Source: Tissierellia bacterium (GTDB lineage: Bacteria; Bacillota; Clostridia; Tissierellales; Peptoniphilaceae). Taken from it: DNA of 64,000 nucleotides. Below the pieces are notes generated by a model. It had not been told where the DNA came from. It made no database searches and was given only the letters and a program-made list of their open reading frames with translations. A program made the translations under genes and the position numbers. This document shows positions 1-7,629 of this stretch, one piece after another; the first letter of the stretch is position 1, and the number at the start of each line of letters is the position of its first letter. Location: assembly GCA_030540635.1 (NCBI GenBank), contig JAUNVW010000002.1, positions 43,285 through 107,284 on the forward strand, given 5' to 3'.

Positions 1-678
1 CTTGAAATGATAGCCTAAGCCCTTGATCTTTCGAAGAACTAAGATCATAGCGACTCCTTGAGCCGTTATCGTCGCTAAAGCTGCTCCGGCAACAGACCAC
101 TTCAGCATTCCCACTAAAATGATATCTAGAAATATATTCAAGATTGAACTAAATAGTAAGTAGTAGAAGGGATTCTTAGAATCTCCCAATGCTCGTAATA
201 TTCCCGATGCAATATTAAAAGTAAAGACAAAGATCGTACCAGCAAAATATACGCGCAAATAGGAAAGGGAGAGTCTATAAATATCATCTGGGATTAACAT
301 CACCCTTATAAAACGAGGTGCAAAGATAATTCCTATTATCGAGATCATGATCCCACCGATAATACTAAATCGGATTAAACTACTTATAAATTCATCCAGC
401 TTTTCTTTTTGATTAGCACCGTAATACTGAGATACAATAATTGTGCCACCAGTACTTAGTGCAATAAATTCGTTGATCAATAATTTTACATAAGCATAAG
501 GTGCGTCGATCGCTGCCAATGCACTCTTTCCCGCAAAGTTCCCGATAATAAGTGCATCAACAAAAGTATAGGATTGCTGAATCAAACTCCCTAATAGAAT
601 CGGAATAAAATATTTCACAAAGGACCGATAAAGTGGACCTTCCGTAATTTGATTTTTCTTATTTAACGTTTTTGACAA
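1..678 (-). CDS. MATE family efflux transporter (C-terminus beyond window edge)
   Basis: This is the N-terminal half (226 codons) of a multidrug and toxin extrusion (MATE) family cation antiporter of the cytoplasmic membrane; the usual length is about 450 residues. Visible hallmarks are an N-terminal stretch reading LGSLIQQSYTFVDALIIGNF, then ALSTGGTIIVSQYYG and GILRALGDSKNPFYY, with about six hydrophobic segments. I chose the TTG start at 678 because a GGAGG motif lies six bases upstream, and no ATG with a ribosome site exists nearby. The reading frame is open to base 1, so the gene continues out of the window. Its substrate cannot be told from sequence. Confidence 0.85.
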   Translation of the reverse strand, partial: MSKTLNKKNQITEGPLYRSFVKYFIPILLGSLIQQSYTFVDALIIGNFAGKSALAAIDAPYAYVKLLINEFIALSTGGTIIVSQYYGANQKEKLDEFISSLIRFSIIGGIMISIIGIIFAPRFIRVMLIPDDIYRLSLSYLRVYFAGTIFVFTFNIASGILRALGDSKNPFYYLLFSSILNIFLDIILVGMLKWSVAGAALATITAQGVAMILVLRKIKGLGYHFK

Positions 679-789
679 TCTAAGCCTCCATTAAAAAACA
701 CTTCATTTTCCTCACAAATCCCTTGGTACGACTTCATTATGAAGGAAGATATTAGGTAAATCTTATTGATCATCCTAAAATCTCCAAGA

Positions 790-972
790 TTACTTGCCTA
801 TGACGATGTAGATTGGGGTTTTATTTCCAACAAAACGATCGATCATAAGTTTTATACCACGGCCGGATCCAATCCTTTCAGCCCATTGATAAATAAAATC
901 TAGATTCTAAAATTCTATAATGATACGATTTACGCAAGCTTTCGTCTTAATTAGGCTCTCTGAATACTCTAA
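790..972 (-). pseudogene. possible gene remnant with an internal TAG
   Basis: One minus-strand frame reads through about 60 codons with protein-like composition (for example FIYQWAERIGSGRGIKLMID) and ends at a TAA (792-790). A single in-frame TAG splits it after about 20 codons, and no start codon with a ribosome site is visible. I do not recognise the family. It may be the eroded 3' end of a gene formerly upstream of the MATE transporter, or chance open sequence. Confidence 0.3.
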
Positions 973-1191
973 TTAGCTAGCTAGAAATTACTATAGCATG
1001 TATGATATCTGTTATCAATAAGATAATGACAAAAATCTCATTTTATTTTTTTTTAATTTTAGTTTATTTTTACAAAAATGATGTTTTCCATCGCCTTTTG
1101 TTAAATTTCATTTCGATTACACATTTGAATTAAAATCCGATCTTCCAATCCCACCGATATCCTTTTAAACTATTTTCTTGAATGCGGAAAT

Positions 1192-1226
1192 AAAAAAAGC
1201 GATTAAGTATTTTTCTTAATCGCTTT
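1192..1226 (-). terminator. rho-independent terminator downstream of gspEF operon
   Basis: Twelve-base arms (AAAGCGATTAAG and its complement) flank a seven-base loop. On the minus strand the stem is followed by a run of seven T. It lies about 160 bases past the gspF stop and would end the minus-strand operon. Confidence 0.75.
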
Positions 1227-1388
1227 CTTCGATTTGATTGGTTTATTTGCCAAGGCGCAATCCATTTCAATCATCATTTTTTAAGCGCGTAAAGGATCTT
1301 TTTAAAATGATAGCTCTATTTTCAATTTCTTTCAGTGGAATGATGCTTTTGTAAAAGTCTTTTCTTTTTCAATCTTCAAACAGTTTTA

Positions 1389-2501
1389 TCAATACACATC
1401 CATTTGATTGACAAGATCAAACATCGGCGTTGCAATGGATAGGACGACAAAACCCACAAGAAAGCTCATGATAAAAATTAAAACTGGCTCTAGAATCTGT
1501 AAAGCCTTTTCGATGGAATAGGCCGTCTCTTTTTTGTAAAAATCACCGGTATTTTTAAAGCCTTCGGCAAGCTTTCCCGTTCTTTCACCGACGGATATCA
1601 TCGTCACCAATAATTTCGTAAATATATCGCGATGAAAGGCTTCGGTCACGGTTTTCCCTCGAATTAAATCTTCTTGAATCTCTTGAAATACTTGGCGATG
1701 ATATAAATTCTCCATACCTTCAGTTAAAATTTCAAGGCCTTGTAATAAGGGGACTCCATTTTGTAGTACAAGGGCTAAATTTGAAGCGATTTTCTCTGTA
1801 AACAACTCTTTTCGTAAACGGCGATATCCGGGAAATTTTACCCAAAATTTATGAACGCCATAACGAATTTTTTCTTGTTTCATGGAAAAGAAAAATAAAA
1901 TGAATAGAAGAACTGAAAATAGGAGGATATGGACGCCGTATTGATTAAAAAAACTTGTTATTTTCAAAAGAAGTAATGTGTTCCACGGCAATTGGGCGCC
2001 ACTGTCTTGAAACAAGGTAACAAAGGTGGGCAAAACATAGATCAATAAAAAGATCATTACAAAAAGTAATGTTATCATAACGATGATCGGGTAAAGTAAA
2101 GCCCGTCGAATTTTTTGTTTTCTTTCGTTTTCCAATTGATAATATTCACTTAATCTTTGGCAGATCTCTGGGAGTTCTCCAGTTTGTTCGCCAGTTCGAA
2201 TCATTGAAGTTAAAAAACTCGTAAAATGAACATCCTCCGATATTGCATCGCTCATCGCCATTCCTGAAGATAAATTTTTTTCCAAATGATCCAATGACGG
2301 CTTCAATGATTTTAGTTCTGATTGATCTTTTAGGAGACCAACGGCTTCATGGCTATGGATACCGGCTTTTAAAAGTTCTGAAAATTGACGTAAAAATAAT
2401 GCAAATTGTGCTGGGTTTTTCCCTTTTCCAATGGGTTGATTTAAACGTTTCCATATTTTCTTTTTCTTTTCATTCCATGCTAATTTTAACGGCTTCTTCA
2501 A
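1389..2501 (-). CDS. type II secretion/type IV pilus inner-membrane platform protein (GspF/PilC/ComGB family)
   Basis: Polytopic platform protein of a type IV filament assembly machine. It would work with the GspE-like ATPase encoded immediately upstream (32-base overlap) to extrude pilins. The 370 residues show the two tandem GspF domains: the first has FLRQFSELLKAGI and later TGELPEICQRL, the second NLALVLQNGVPLLQGLEIL and SVGERTGKLAEGF. Three membrane segments lie near residues 135-160, 190-207 and 335-362. Length fits ComGB/PilC. No pilin, prepilin peptidase or minor pilin gene follows, which is unusual for this family. The start overlaps the gspE stop, consistent with translational coupling. 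Confidence 0.9.
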   Translation of the reverse strand: MKKPLKLAWNEKKKKIWKRLNQPIGKGKNPAQFALFLRQFSELLKAGIHSHEAVGLLKDQSELKSLKPSLDHLEKNLSSGMAMSDAISEDVHFTSFLTSMIRTGEQTGELPEICQRLSEYYQLENERKQKIRRALLYPIIVMITLLFVMIFLLIYVLPTFVTLFQDSGAQLPWNTLLLLKITSFFNQYGVHILLFSVLLFILFFFSMKQEKIRYGVHKFWVKFPGYRRLRKELFTEKIASNLALVLQNGVPLLQGLEILTEGMENLYHRQVFQEIQEDLIRGKTVTEAFHRDIFTKLLVTMISVGERTGKLAEGFKNTGDFYKKETAYSIEKALQILEPVLIFIMSFLVGFVVLSIATPMFDLVNQMDVY

Positions 2502-3618
2502 TACTGGTCACTCCTTTTGCCACTTTTTCAAGGGCTTTTCCAAATAATGTGGGAATCTGTCGTTCTTTTCCCCTTTGCCGTAATTGATCGAGGGAAGTAT
2601 CTTTACTAAATTCTTTTTTAAGATCAGGGTCTAAGGGTAGGATTTCCATTACCGCAAATCGCCCTTGATAGCCGTCGAAACACTCTTCACAGCCAACAGG
2701 ATCATAGATATCTTGCACTTCAATATGAAAAGGTTCAAATAAAAACTTCTCTTCCTCTGTGATTCCTCTTTTTCGTTTACATTTTGGGCAAAGTTTTTTC
2801 ATCAATCGTTGGGAGATGATGCCCGTCAAAGCCGATTGGAGCAAATAGGCTTCAATGCCCATATCCAATAAACGAATGACGGCGGAATAGGTATCGGTGG
2901 TATGTAATGTGCCATAAACTTTATGGCCAGTAATCGATGCTCGAACGGCAATTTGAGCCGTTTCTTGATCGCGAATTTCACCAATTAAGATAATATCTGG
3001 ATCTTGACGAAGTACAGAACGTAGGGATTGACCAAAGGAAATTCCAGCTAATTCGTTAATCTGCATTTGATTGATGCCGTCGATTTTGTACTCCACGGGA
3101 TTTTCAATGGTTGTGATATTGACATCATCACGGTGTTCTTCCCGTAATAAGGCGTAGAGGGTCGTCGTCTTCCCACAACCCGTAGGCCCGGTTAAGAGAA
3201 TCATCCCGTCATTTCTTTGGATCATTTTTTCAATTTCCTTCATATCCTCGGGATCATCGCCAATCTCTTTTGTCAATGCCTCAAATTTCTCCGGATCCAA
3301 TAGGCGAAGGACCATTTTCTCGCCATTCACCGTGGCAATCGTCGACACGCGAATATCTATTGTTTTCTCTCCCATTTCAAAACGAAAACGACCATCTTGT
3401 GGCATTCTTTTCTCTGCAATATCCATATCCCCTAGGATCTTAAATCGAGAGATGATCCCTTGATGATATTCTTTTTTAAGATAATCCAATGGGTATAAAT
3501 CTCCCCCAATCCGTCCCCGAATCACCGTATCCTGACTTCGTGGTTCTATGTGTATATCCGAGGCTTTTTTTAATAAGGCTTTTTTTAAAATCTCTTCACA
3601 ATAGATAATATTATCCAT
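2470..3618 (-). CDS. GspE/PilB/ComGA-type secretion ATPase
   Basis: Hexameric ATPase that powers type IV filament or type II secretion assembly, cytoplasmic face of the membrane. The 382 residues contain the GspE core: Walker A LLTGPTGCGKTTTLYAL, the Asp box, Walker B with DPDIILIGEIRD, the His box TGHKVYGTLHTTDT, and a CPKC...CEEC four-cysteine zinc motif near residue 285-310. The N-terminal extension typical of PilB is absent, so it resembles ComGA. I chose the ATG at 3618, which has AAAGGAG seven bases upstream; an upstream ATG at 3645 lacks one. Its start overlaps the stop of the glycosylase gene by eight bases. Confidence 0.9.
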   Translation of the reverse strand: MDNIIYCEEILKKALLKKASDIHIEPRSQDTVIRGRIGGDLYPLDYLKKEYHQGIISRFKILGDMDIAEKRMPQDGRFRFEMGEKTIDIRVSTIATVNGEKMVLRLLDPEKFEALTKEIGDDPEDMKEIEKMIQRNDGMILLTGPTGCGKTTTLYALLREEHRDDVNITTIENPVEYKIDGINQMQINELAGISFGQSLRSVLRQDPDIILIGEIRDQETAQIAVRASITGHKVYGTLHTTDTYSAVIRLLDMGIEAYLLQSALTGIISQRLMKKLCPKCKRKRGITEEEKFLFEPFHIEVQDIYDPVGCEECFDGYQGRFAVMEILPLDPDLKKEFSKDTSLDQLRQRGKERQIPTLFGKALEKVAKGVTSIEEAVKISME

Positions 3619-4078
3619 GGCGTATCTCCTTTGACCAAATTTCAATTAAATCCTCCAATGAATACGCCCCATTGGCTGGGGATGTGGAGGGTAAATACTT
3701 TGCTTTTTTATAACCTGTTGTTTTTAGGATTTCTTCGGCCTTTCGCCCATTACAAAATACCTTTTTGATATTAGTTTGTTCTAGGATAGGGCGAATATCT
3801 CTCGCTTTAATATTTGTCATGGACTCATCTTTCGATCCAACAATATCACATGCAATGGCGATATCGGCCAAGGCAATATGATTTCGTAGCAAAAATTCCT
3901 TTTTCTCATCAATGGTTCTTGGTACTTCTTCATTCCATATCCGCGCCAATACTTTCCAAAAGCGATTATTGGGATTGCCGTAATAAAAATTATTTTTCCG
4001 CGATATCACCGATGGAAAAGAGCCGAGAATTAAGATCTCGGACTCTTCATCATATATGGGTTCAAAATAAAAGATCAT
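3611..4078 (-). CDS. DNA-deoxyinosine (hypoxanthine) glycosylase, uracil-DNA glycosylase superfamily
   Basis: Small base-excision-repair glycosylase that would remove hypoxanthine, and possibly uracil, from DNA. The 155 residues start with ILILGSFPSV, the motif 1 region of UDG family 6 enzymes. They continue with YYGNPNNRFW and end with the motif 2 region LPSTSPANGAYS. Length matches the short bacterial hypoxanthine-DNA glycosylase family. It sits between aspA (4-base overlap) and gspE (8-base overlap) in one minus-strand operon. A thymine/uracil-specific role cannot be excluded by sequence alone. Confidence 0.8.
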   Translation of the reverse strand: MIFYFEPIYDEESEILILGSFPSVISRKNNFYYGNPNNRFWKVLARIWNEEVPRTIDEKKEFLLRNHIALADIAIACDIVGSKDESMTNIKARDIRPILEQTNIKKVFCNGRKAEEILKTTGYKKAKYLPSTSPANGAYSLEDLIEIWSKEIRHG

Positions 4079-5496
4079 TTGTTTCTTTGTTTGATGAGAT
4101 ATTCCGCTGCAATCCCTGGCTGGGTCATGGCTTTTGGATCGAGGATTTCATCGAGCATTTCTTCACTCATTAAATTGTACTCAATAATGAGTTCTCGAAC
4201 GGGACGGTCTTTTTCTAGGGATTCTTTCGCGATTTTCGATGTCGTGGTATAGCCGAGATGAGGCACAAGGGCCGTGACGATACCGACGGATTCCCGAATA
4301 TCCTTGTCTAAGATTTTTTGATTTGCTTCGATGCCTTTTACACAATTTTCTCGGAGAGTATAAACGCCATTGGCGAGGATTTCCAAGGATTCAAATAAGG
4401 AGTAAAATAAGACCGGTTCAAAGGCATTGAGTTCCAATTGCCCACTTTCTCCACAAATCGTTACGGTCATATCATTTCCGATAACCCGATAGGCCACTTG
4501 ATTCATGACTTCAGGGATTACAGGATTGACTTTTCCTGGCATAATGGAAGATCCTGCTTGTTTCGCCGGTAATTTGATATCGGCGACCATGGTCTTTGGT
4601 CCCGATGAAAGAAGGCGAAAATCACTGGCCATTTTTGATAATGAAATCGCCGCTGTTTTTAAATTTCCTGAAACTTCCACTAAATTATCCACATTATTGG
4701 TTCCATCAATTAAATCTTCACTTCGCACTAAATCAATACCGGTTAAATCTTTTAATATGGGGACGATCCGTTTAAAATAGGTGGGGTCCACATTGATGCC
4801 CGTACCGATGGCCGTCGCTCCCATATTAATAAAACGAAGTTTATACTTGGAACGTTTCATTCGCTCAATATCCCTTTTAACCACCGAAGCATAGGCATGA
4901 AACTCTTGACCTAATCGAATGGGAACCGCATCTTGAAGCTGTGTCCGACCCATTTTTAAGATATGATCAAATTCCACCGCTTTTTCCATTAAGGCATCGT
5001 AGAGTAGTTCCAATTCATAAACCGTTCTTTCCATAATATTTACGGCAGCGATTTTCCCCGATGTTGGAAAGACATCATTGGTAGATTGTCCCATATTGAC
5101 ATGATCATTGGGATGGACATATTCATAGCAACCTTTTTTTCCACCCATAATTTCATTGGCTCGATTGGCAATGACTTCGTTGGCATTCATATTGGCCGTC
5201 GTTCCCGCTCCCCCTTGGATGGGATCGGTGATGAACTCATCCATCATTTTTCCATCTTCAATTTCATCACAGGCCTTAACAATGGCATCCTTTACTTCTT
5301 CTTCCAAAAGTCCAGCCTCATAATTTGCTAAGGCACAAGCTTTCTTAACAATGGCCAAGGCACGAACCAATTCCACATGTAATTTTTGACCGGTAATGGG
5401 AAAATTATCCATTCCCCTTTTCGTATGGATGCCGTAATAGGCTTCTTTGGGGACTTTTCCCTCTCCAATACTATCTTGTTCCAAGCGATAATCCAT
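4075..5496 (-). CDS. aspA: aspartate ammonia-lyase
   Basis: Cytoplasmic homotetrameric enzyme that converts L-aspartate reversibly to fumarate and ammonia. The 473 residues match the usual length. The family signature GSSIMPGKVNPVIPEV is intact, with the catalytic serine in the mobile loop. GTAIGTGIN, the TTANMNANEV region and HVNMGQSTNDVFP support aspartase or class II fumarase. The N-terminal LEQDSIGEGKVP is typical of aspartase rather than fumarase. It suggests aspartate catabolism in a fermenter. The start overlaps the HAD gene stop by one base, so the two are probably co-transcribed. Confidence 0.93.
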   Translation of the reverse strand: MDYRLEQDSIGEGKVPKEAYYGIHTKRGMDNFPITGQKLHVELVRALAIVKKACALANYEAGLLEEEVKDAIVKACDEIEDGKMMDEFITDPIQGGAGTTANMNANEVIANRANEIMGGKKGCYEYVHPNDHVNMGQSTNDVFPTSGKIAAVNIMERTVYELELLYDALMEKAVEFDHILKMGRTQLQDAVPIRLGQEFHAYASVVKRDIERMKRSKYKLRFINMGATAIGTGINVDPTYFKRIVPILKDLTGIDLVRSEDLIDGTNNVDNLVEVSGNLKTAAISLSKMASDFRLLSSGPKTMVADIKLPAKQAGSSIMPGKVNPVIPEVMNQVAYRVIGNDMTVTICGESGQLELNAFEPVLFYSLFESLEILANGVYTLRENCVKGIEANQKILDKDIRESVGIVTALVPHLGYTTTSKIAKESLEKDRPVRELIIEYNLMSEEMLDEILDPKAMTQPGIAAEYLIKQRNK

Positions 5497-6137
5497 TACT
5501 CCACCTCTTCTAATAGTAGTTTTTCTAATTCTTCCACGGTATGAACAATACGATCGGCGCCTGCTTCTTCCAATTCTTTTTGACTTCCATAGCCATAAAG
5601 AACGCCAATGGAAGATAGATGGTTTTTCTTCGCACCGTAAATATCATGGGAACGATCGCCAATCATCACTGTATTATCCCTTTGCAACTGATGATCGGTA
5701 ACCACTTTTTCAATGATATCGTCTTTCTCTACAAATTTGCCATCTAATGTCGCACCGGTAATATCTTTAAAATACTTGGCAAATCCGAAATGCTCCAAGA
5801 TTTCTACGGCAAAAACTTCAGGTTTCGATGTGGCGATATAGAGATTATTTTCCAGTTTTTCTAGTAGTTCTTTTATTCCTCCATAGGGTTTGTTTTCAAA
5901 TAGGCCTTTATCTTTGAAATACTCCCGATAAATTCCAATGGCCTTTTCCGCCTTTTCATCGGAAAAACCATAAAAGTTCATAAATGAATCCTTTAGTGGT
6001 GGACCAATGAATTTACGTAGGGATTTCCTTGATTCTACGGGTATGTCGAAATGTTTCAATGCGTACTCTACGGATTTCGTAATTCCCTCTTCGGAATCCG
6101 TCAAGGTTCCATCGAGATCAAATATTATATTTTTCAA
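5496..6137 (-). CDS. HAD-superfamily hydrolase, phosphoglycolate phosphatase-like
   Basis: Predicted cytoplasmic phosphatase with a C1-type cap, similar to phosphoglycolate phosphatase or pyrophosphatase PpaX. Motif I is FDLDGTLTDS at the N-terminus, motif II is YIATSKP, and motifs III and IV are MIGDRSHDIYGAKKN. I chose the TTG at 6137 because it is preceded by AAAGGAG at ideal spacing and places motif I right after the start. The longer frame to 6191 would add 18 poorly conserved basic residues. First gene of the operon that continues through aspA to gspF. Substrate is not determinable from sequence. Confidence 0.85.
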   Translation of the reverse strand: MKNIIFDLDGTLTDSEEGITKSVEYALKHFDIPVESRKSLRKFIGPPLKDSFMNFYGFSDEKAEKAIGIYREYFKDKGLFENKPYGGIKELLEKLENNLYIATSKPEVFAVEILEHFGFAKYFKDITGATLDGKFVEKDDIIEKVVTDHQLQRDNTVMIGDRSHDIYGAKKNHLSSIGVLYGYGSQKELEEAGADRIVHTVEELEKLLLEEVE

Positions 6138-6219
6138 ATAAATGCTCCTTTTCTTTACTCTTTGATTCATCTTCATTATAAATGATTTCATATCTTTTGT
6201 AAAAATAAGAAATCAAATA

Positions 6220-6253
6220 AAAAAATGTCTTGATTTTCATCAAGACATTTTTT
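6220..6253 (-). terminator. hairpin terminator of the SH3 lipoprotein gene
   Basis: Fourteen-base arms including ATGTCTTGA around loop TTTTCA, with T runs on both strands. It lies immediately after the stop of the SH3-domain gene and ends that minus-strand transcript before the HAD gene. Confidence 0.85.
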
Positions 6254-6259
6254 TTTCGT

Positions 6260-6919
6260 TTATTTTAAATATTCTTTTACGACATAACCACTGAGTTCAC
6301 CAAATTGAATTTTTACCCATTGATTACGTGTCAAATCCGTATCCATGATAATTTCGACTACATCCCCACGTTCTAAAGTACCACGGATCTCTGCATTTTC
6401 ACTGGCAAAGGTTCTTATATTGAGGACATCGACATCACATACCATGGTTTTCTCCGATGGGGGCCGATTCTCTTCTCGATGGTCTTCATCATAGGGTTCT
6501 TCGTCATCATCATAATCACTAAGGGAATCTTCATCAACCATAGAAGGTGTTCGTTCCAATTCTTTTAAGTATTTTTTTGCGACATAACCTTTAAAATCCT
6601 CAACTTCAACTTTTGCCCAGGGGCCTTTTGTTTCGATAATCCGAAGGATCTCCCCTTCCTCCAATGTCGTGATAATTTCTCCGTCTGTATCTGGTGTTTT
6701 TCGTAGATTTAAAGACTCTACTTCTACCATATATTCATTGTCTTCATCATATTCTTCTTCTCCACCGATAAGTTGTGTTTCTTGACTACCTTCTGGTGTT
6801 TCCAATAATACGACTTCATTCTTATTATCTTCTTCCCCATCGGAATCGATAAACTGTACTTTTTCACACGATGTAAAGAATAAAAGAATGGTGATGATAA
6901 TTGCCCACAATCTTTTCAT
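6260..6919 (-). CDS. lipoprotein with two bacterial SH3 domains
   Basis: Predicted surface lipoprotein of 219 residues. The signal peptide ends in the lipobox FFTSC (Cys at about residue 18). Two SH3b domains follow, near residues 65-115 (VESLNLRKTPDTDGEIITTL ... GYVAKKYLKEL) and 160-219 (VDVLNIRTFASENAEIRGTL ... GYVVKEYLK). They are joined by a very acidic linker rich in D and E. SH3b repeats usually bind cell-wall peptide stems. No catalytic domain is present, so it may be a wall-anchoring or sensing protein. It stands alone between a terminator and the downstream end of the small multidrug export gene. Confidence 0.8.
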   Translation of the reverse strand: MKRLWAIIITILLFFTSCEKVQFIDSDGEEDNKNEVVLLETPEGSQETQLIGGEEEYDEDNEYMVEVESLNLRKTPDTDGEIITTLEEGEILRIIETKGPWAKVEVEDFKGYVAKKYLKELERTPSMVDEDSLSDYDDDEEPYDEDHREENRPPSEKTMVCDVDVLNIRTFASENAEIRGTLERGDVVEIIMDTDLTRNQWVKIQFGELSGYVVKEYLK

Positions 6920-6989
6920 AGCATCTCTCCCGTCTCTACTATTATAATCTATTTAAGAATAAAAGATAGTTACAAGTTCTTAATTTTTG

Positions 6990-7472
6990 TTAAATCATAT
7001 TTATTACTCCATGGCTAAATAAAAAGAGAAGCAAACCGGCGCATAAATTACCTAAGGCAATGATGGGTAGAGCGGTTTTAAGGCGTAATCCCAATAGCCC
7101 GGCCACCAGAGAACCTGTCCAAACACCGGTGCCTGGCAATGGGATGGCCACTAAAAAGAATAAACCAAATATACCCAAGTGATGGATTTCTCTCCCTTTT
7201 TCCATCGCCTTTTCTTCGAAATAATGGATGACTTTTTTTAATTGGGCATTTTTTCGTAATAGGGCAAATAGAGGTCCTATTATGGGGATTAAAAAAACCG
7301 GAGGCATCATCGAGCCGATATAGGTGATGAAAAATAATTCCATGGGATCAATGCCTAAACCCATCCCAATGGGGATTGCTCCCTTTAACTCAATAAGAGG
7401 CATCATGGAAAGGAAAAATAAACCTTCCAAATTCCCGTATTGATTGATTAATATTTCCACTAGCGTATCCAA
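6990..7472 (-). CDS. small multidrug export protein family (COG2426/PF06695)
   Basis: Integral membrane protein of 160 residues with about four hydrophobic segments. It carries the family hallmarks PLIELKGAIPIG near residue 25 and VAIPLPGTGVWTGSLVAGLLG near residue 108. The family name is historical and transport has not been shown for most members. It is divergent from the PTS gene at 7630 and separated from the SH3 lipoprotein gene by 70 bases. Confidence 0.8.
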   Translation of the reverse strand: MDTLVEILINQYGNLEGLFFLSMMPLIELKGAIPIGMGLGIDPMELFFITYIGSMMPPVFLIPIIGPLFALLRKNAQLKKVIHYFEEKAMEKGREIHHLGIFGLFFLVAIPLPGTGVWTGSLVAGLLGLRLKTALPIIALGNLCAGLLLFLFSHGVINMI

Positions 7473-7548
7473 AATATCACCACTTTTCTTCTTTTAATAT
7501 ATCATATTTTGGAAATTCTGGTAATCTAAATCTTCTTGATGAAAATCC

Positions 7549-7578
7549 TTCACATAAATCATATTAATTTGGTATAAT
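7549..7578 (+). promoter_or_regulatory. sigma-A-type promoter of the PTS gene
   Basis: -35 TTCACA, an 18-base spacer and a perfect -10 TATAAT lie about 50 bases before the PTS start codon. The gene has AAAGGGGG as ribosome site at 7616-7623. There is no room for a long antiterminator leader. Confidence 0.7.
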
Positions 7579-7629
7579 ATAATAGCAAGCATATATCAAT
7601 AAAAAAAGAATTTATAAAGGGGGTTTACA

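Larger units (their letters stand above)
679..1388. other. 700-bp AT-rich spacer between MATE and gspF
   Basis: No intact gene is visible here. The spacer holds a possible degenerate reading frame on the minus strand (790-972), a very T-rich block (about 1030-1075 on the plus strand) and a hairpin terminator (1192-1226). In a complete type IV pilus or competence cluster, the pilin genes would be expected in this position, immediately downstream of gspF. None is seen. Confidence 0.6.
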
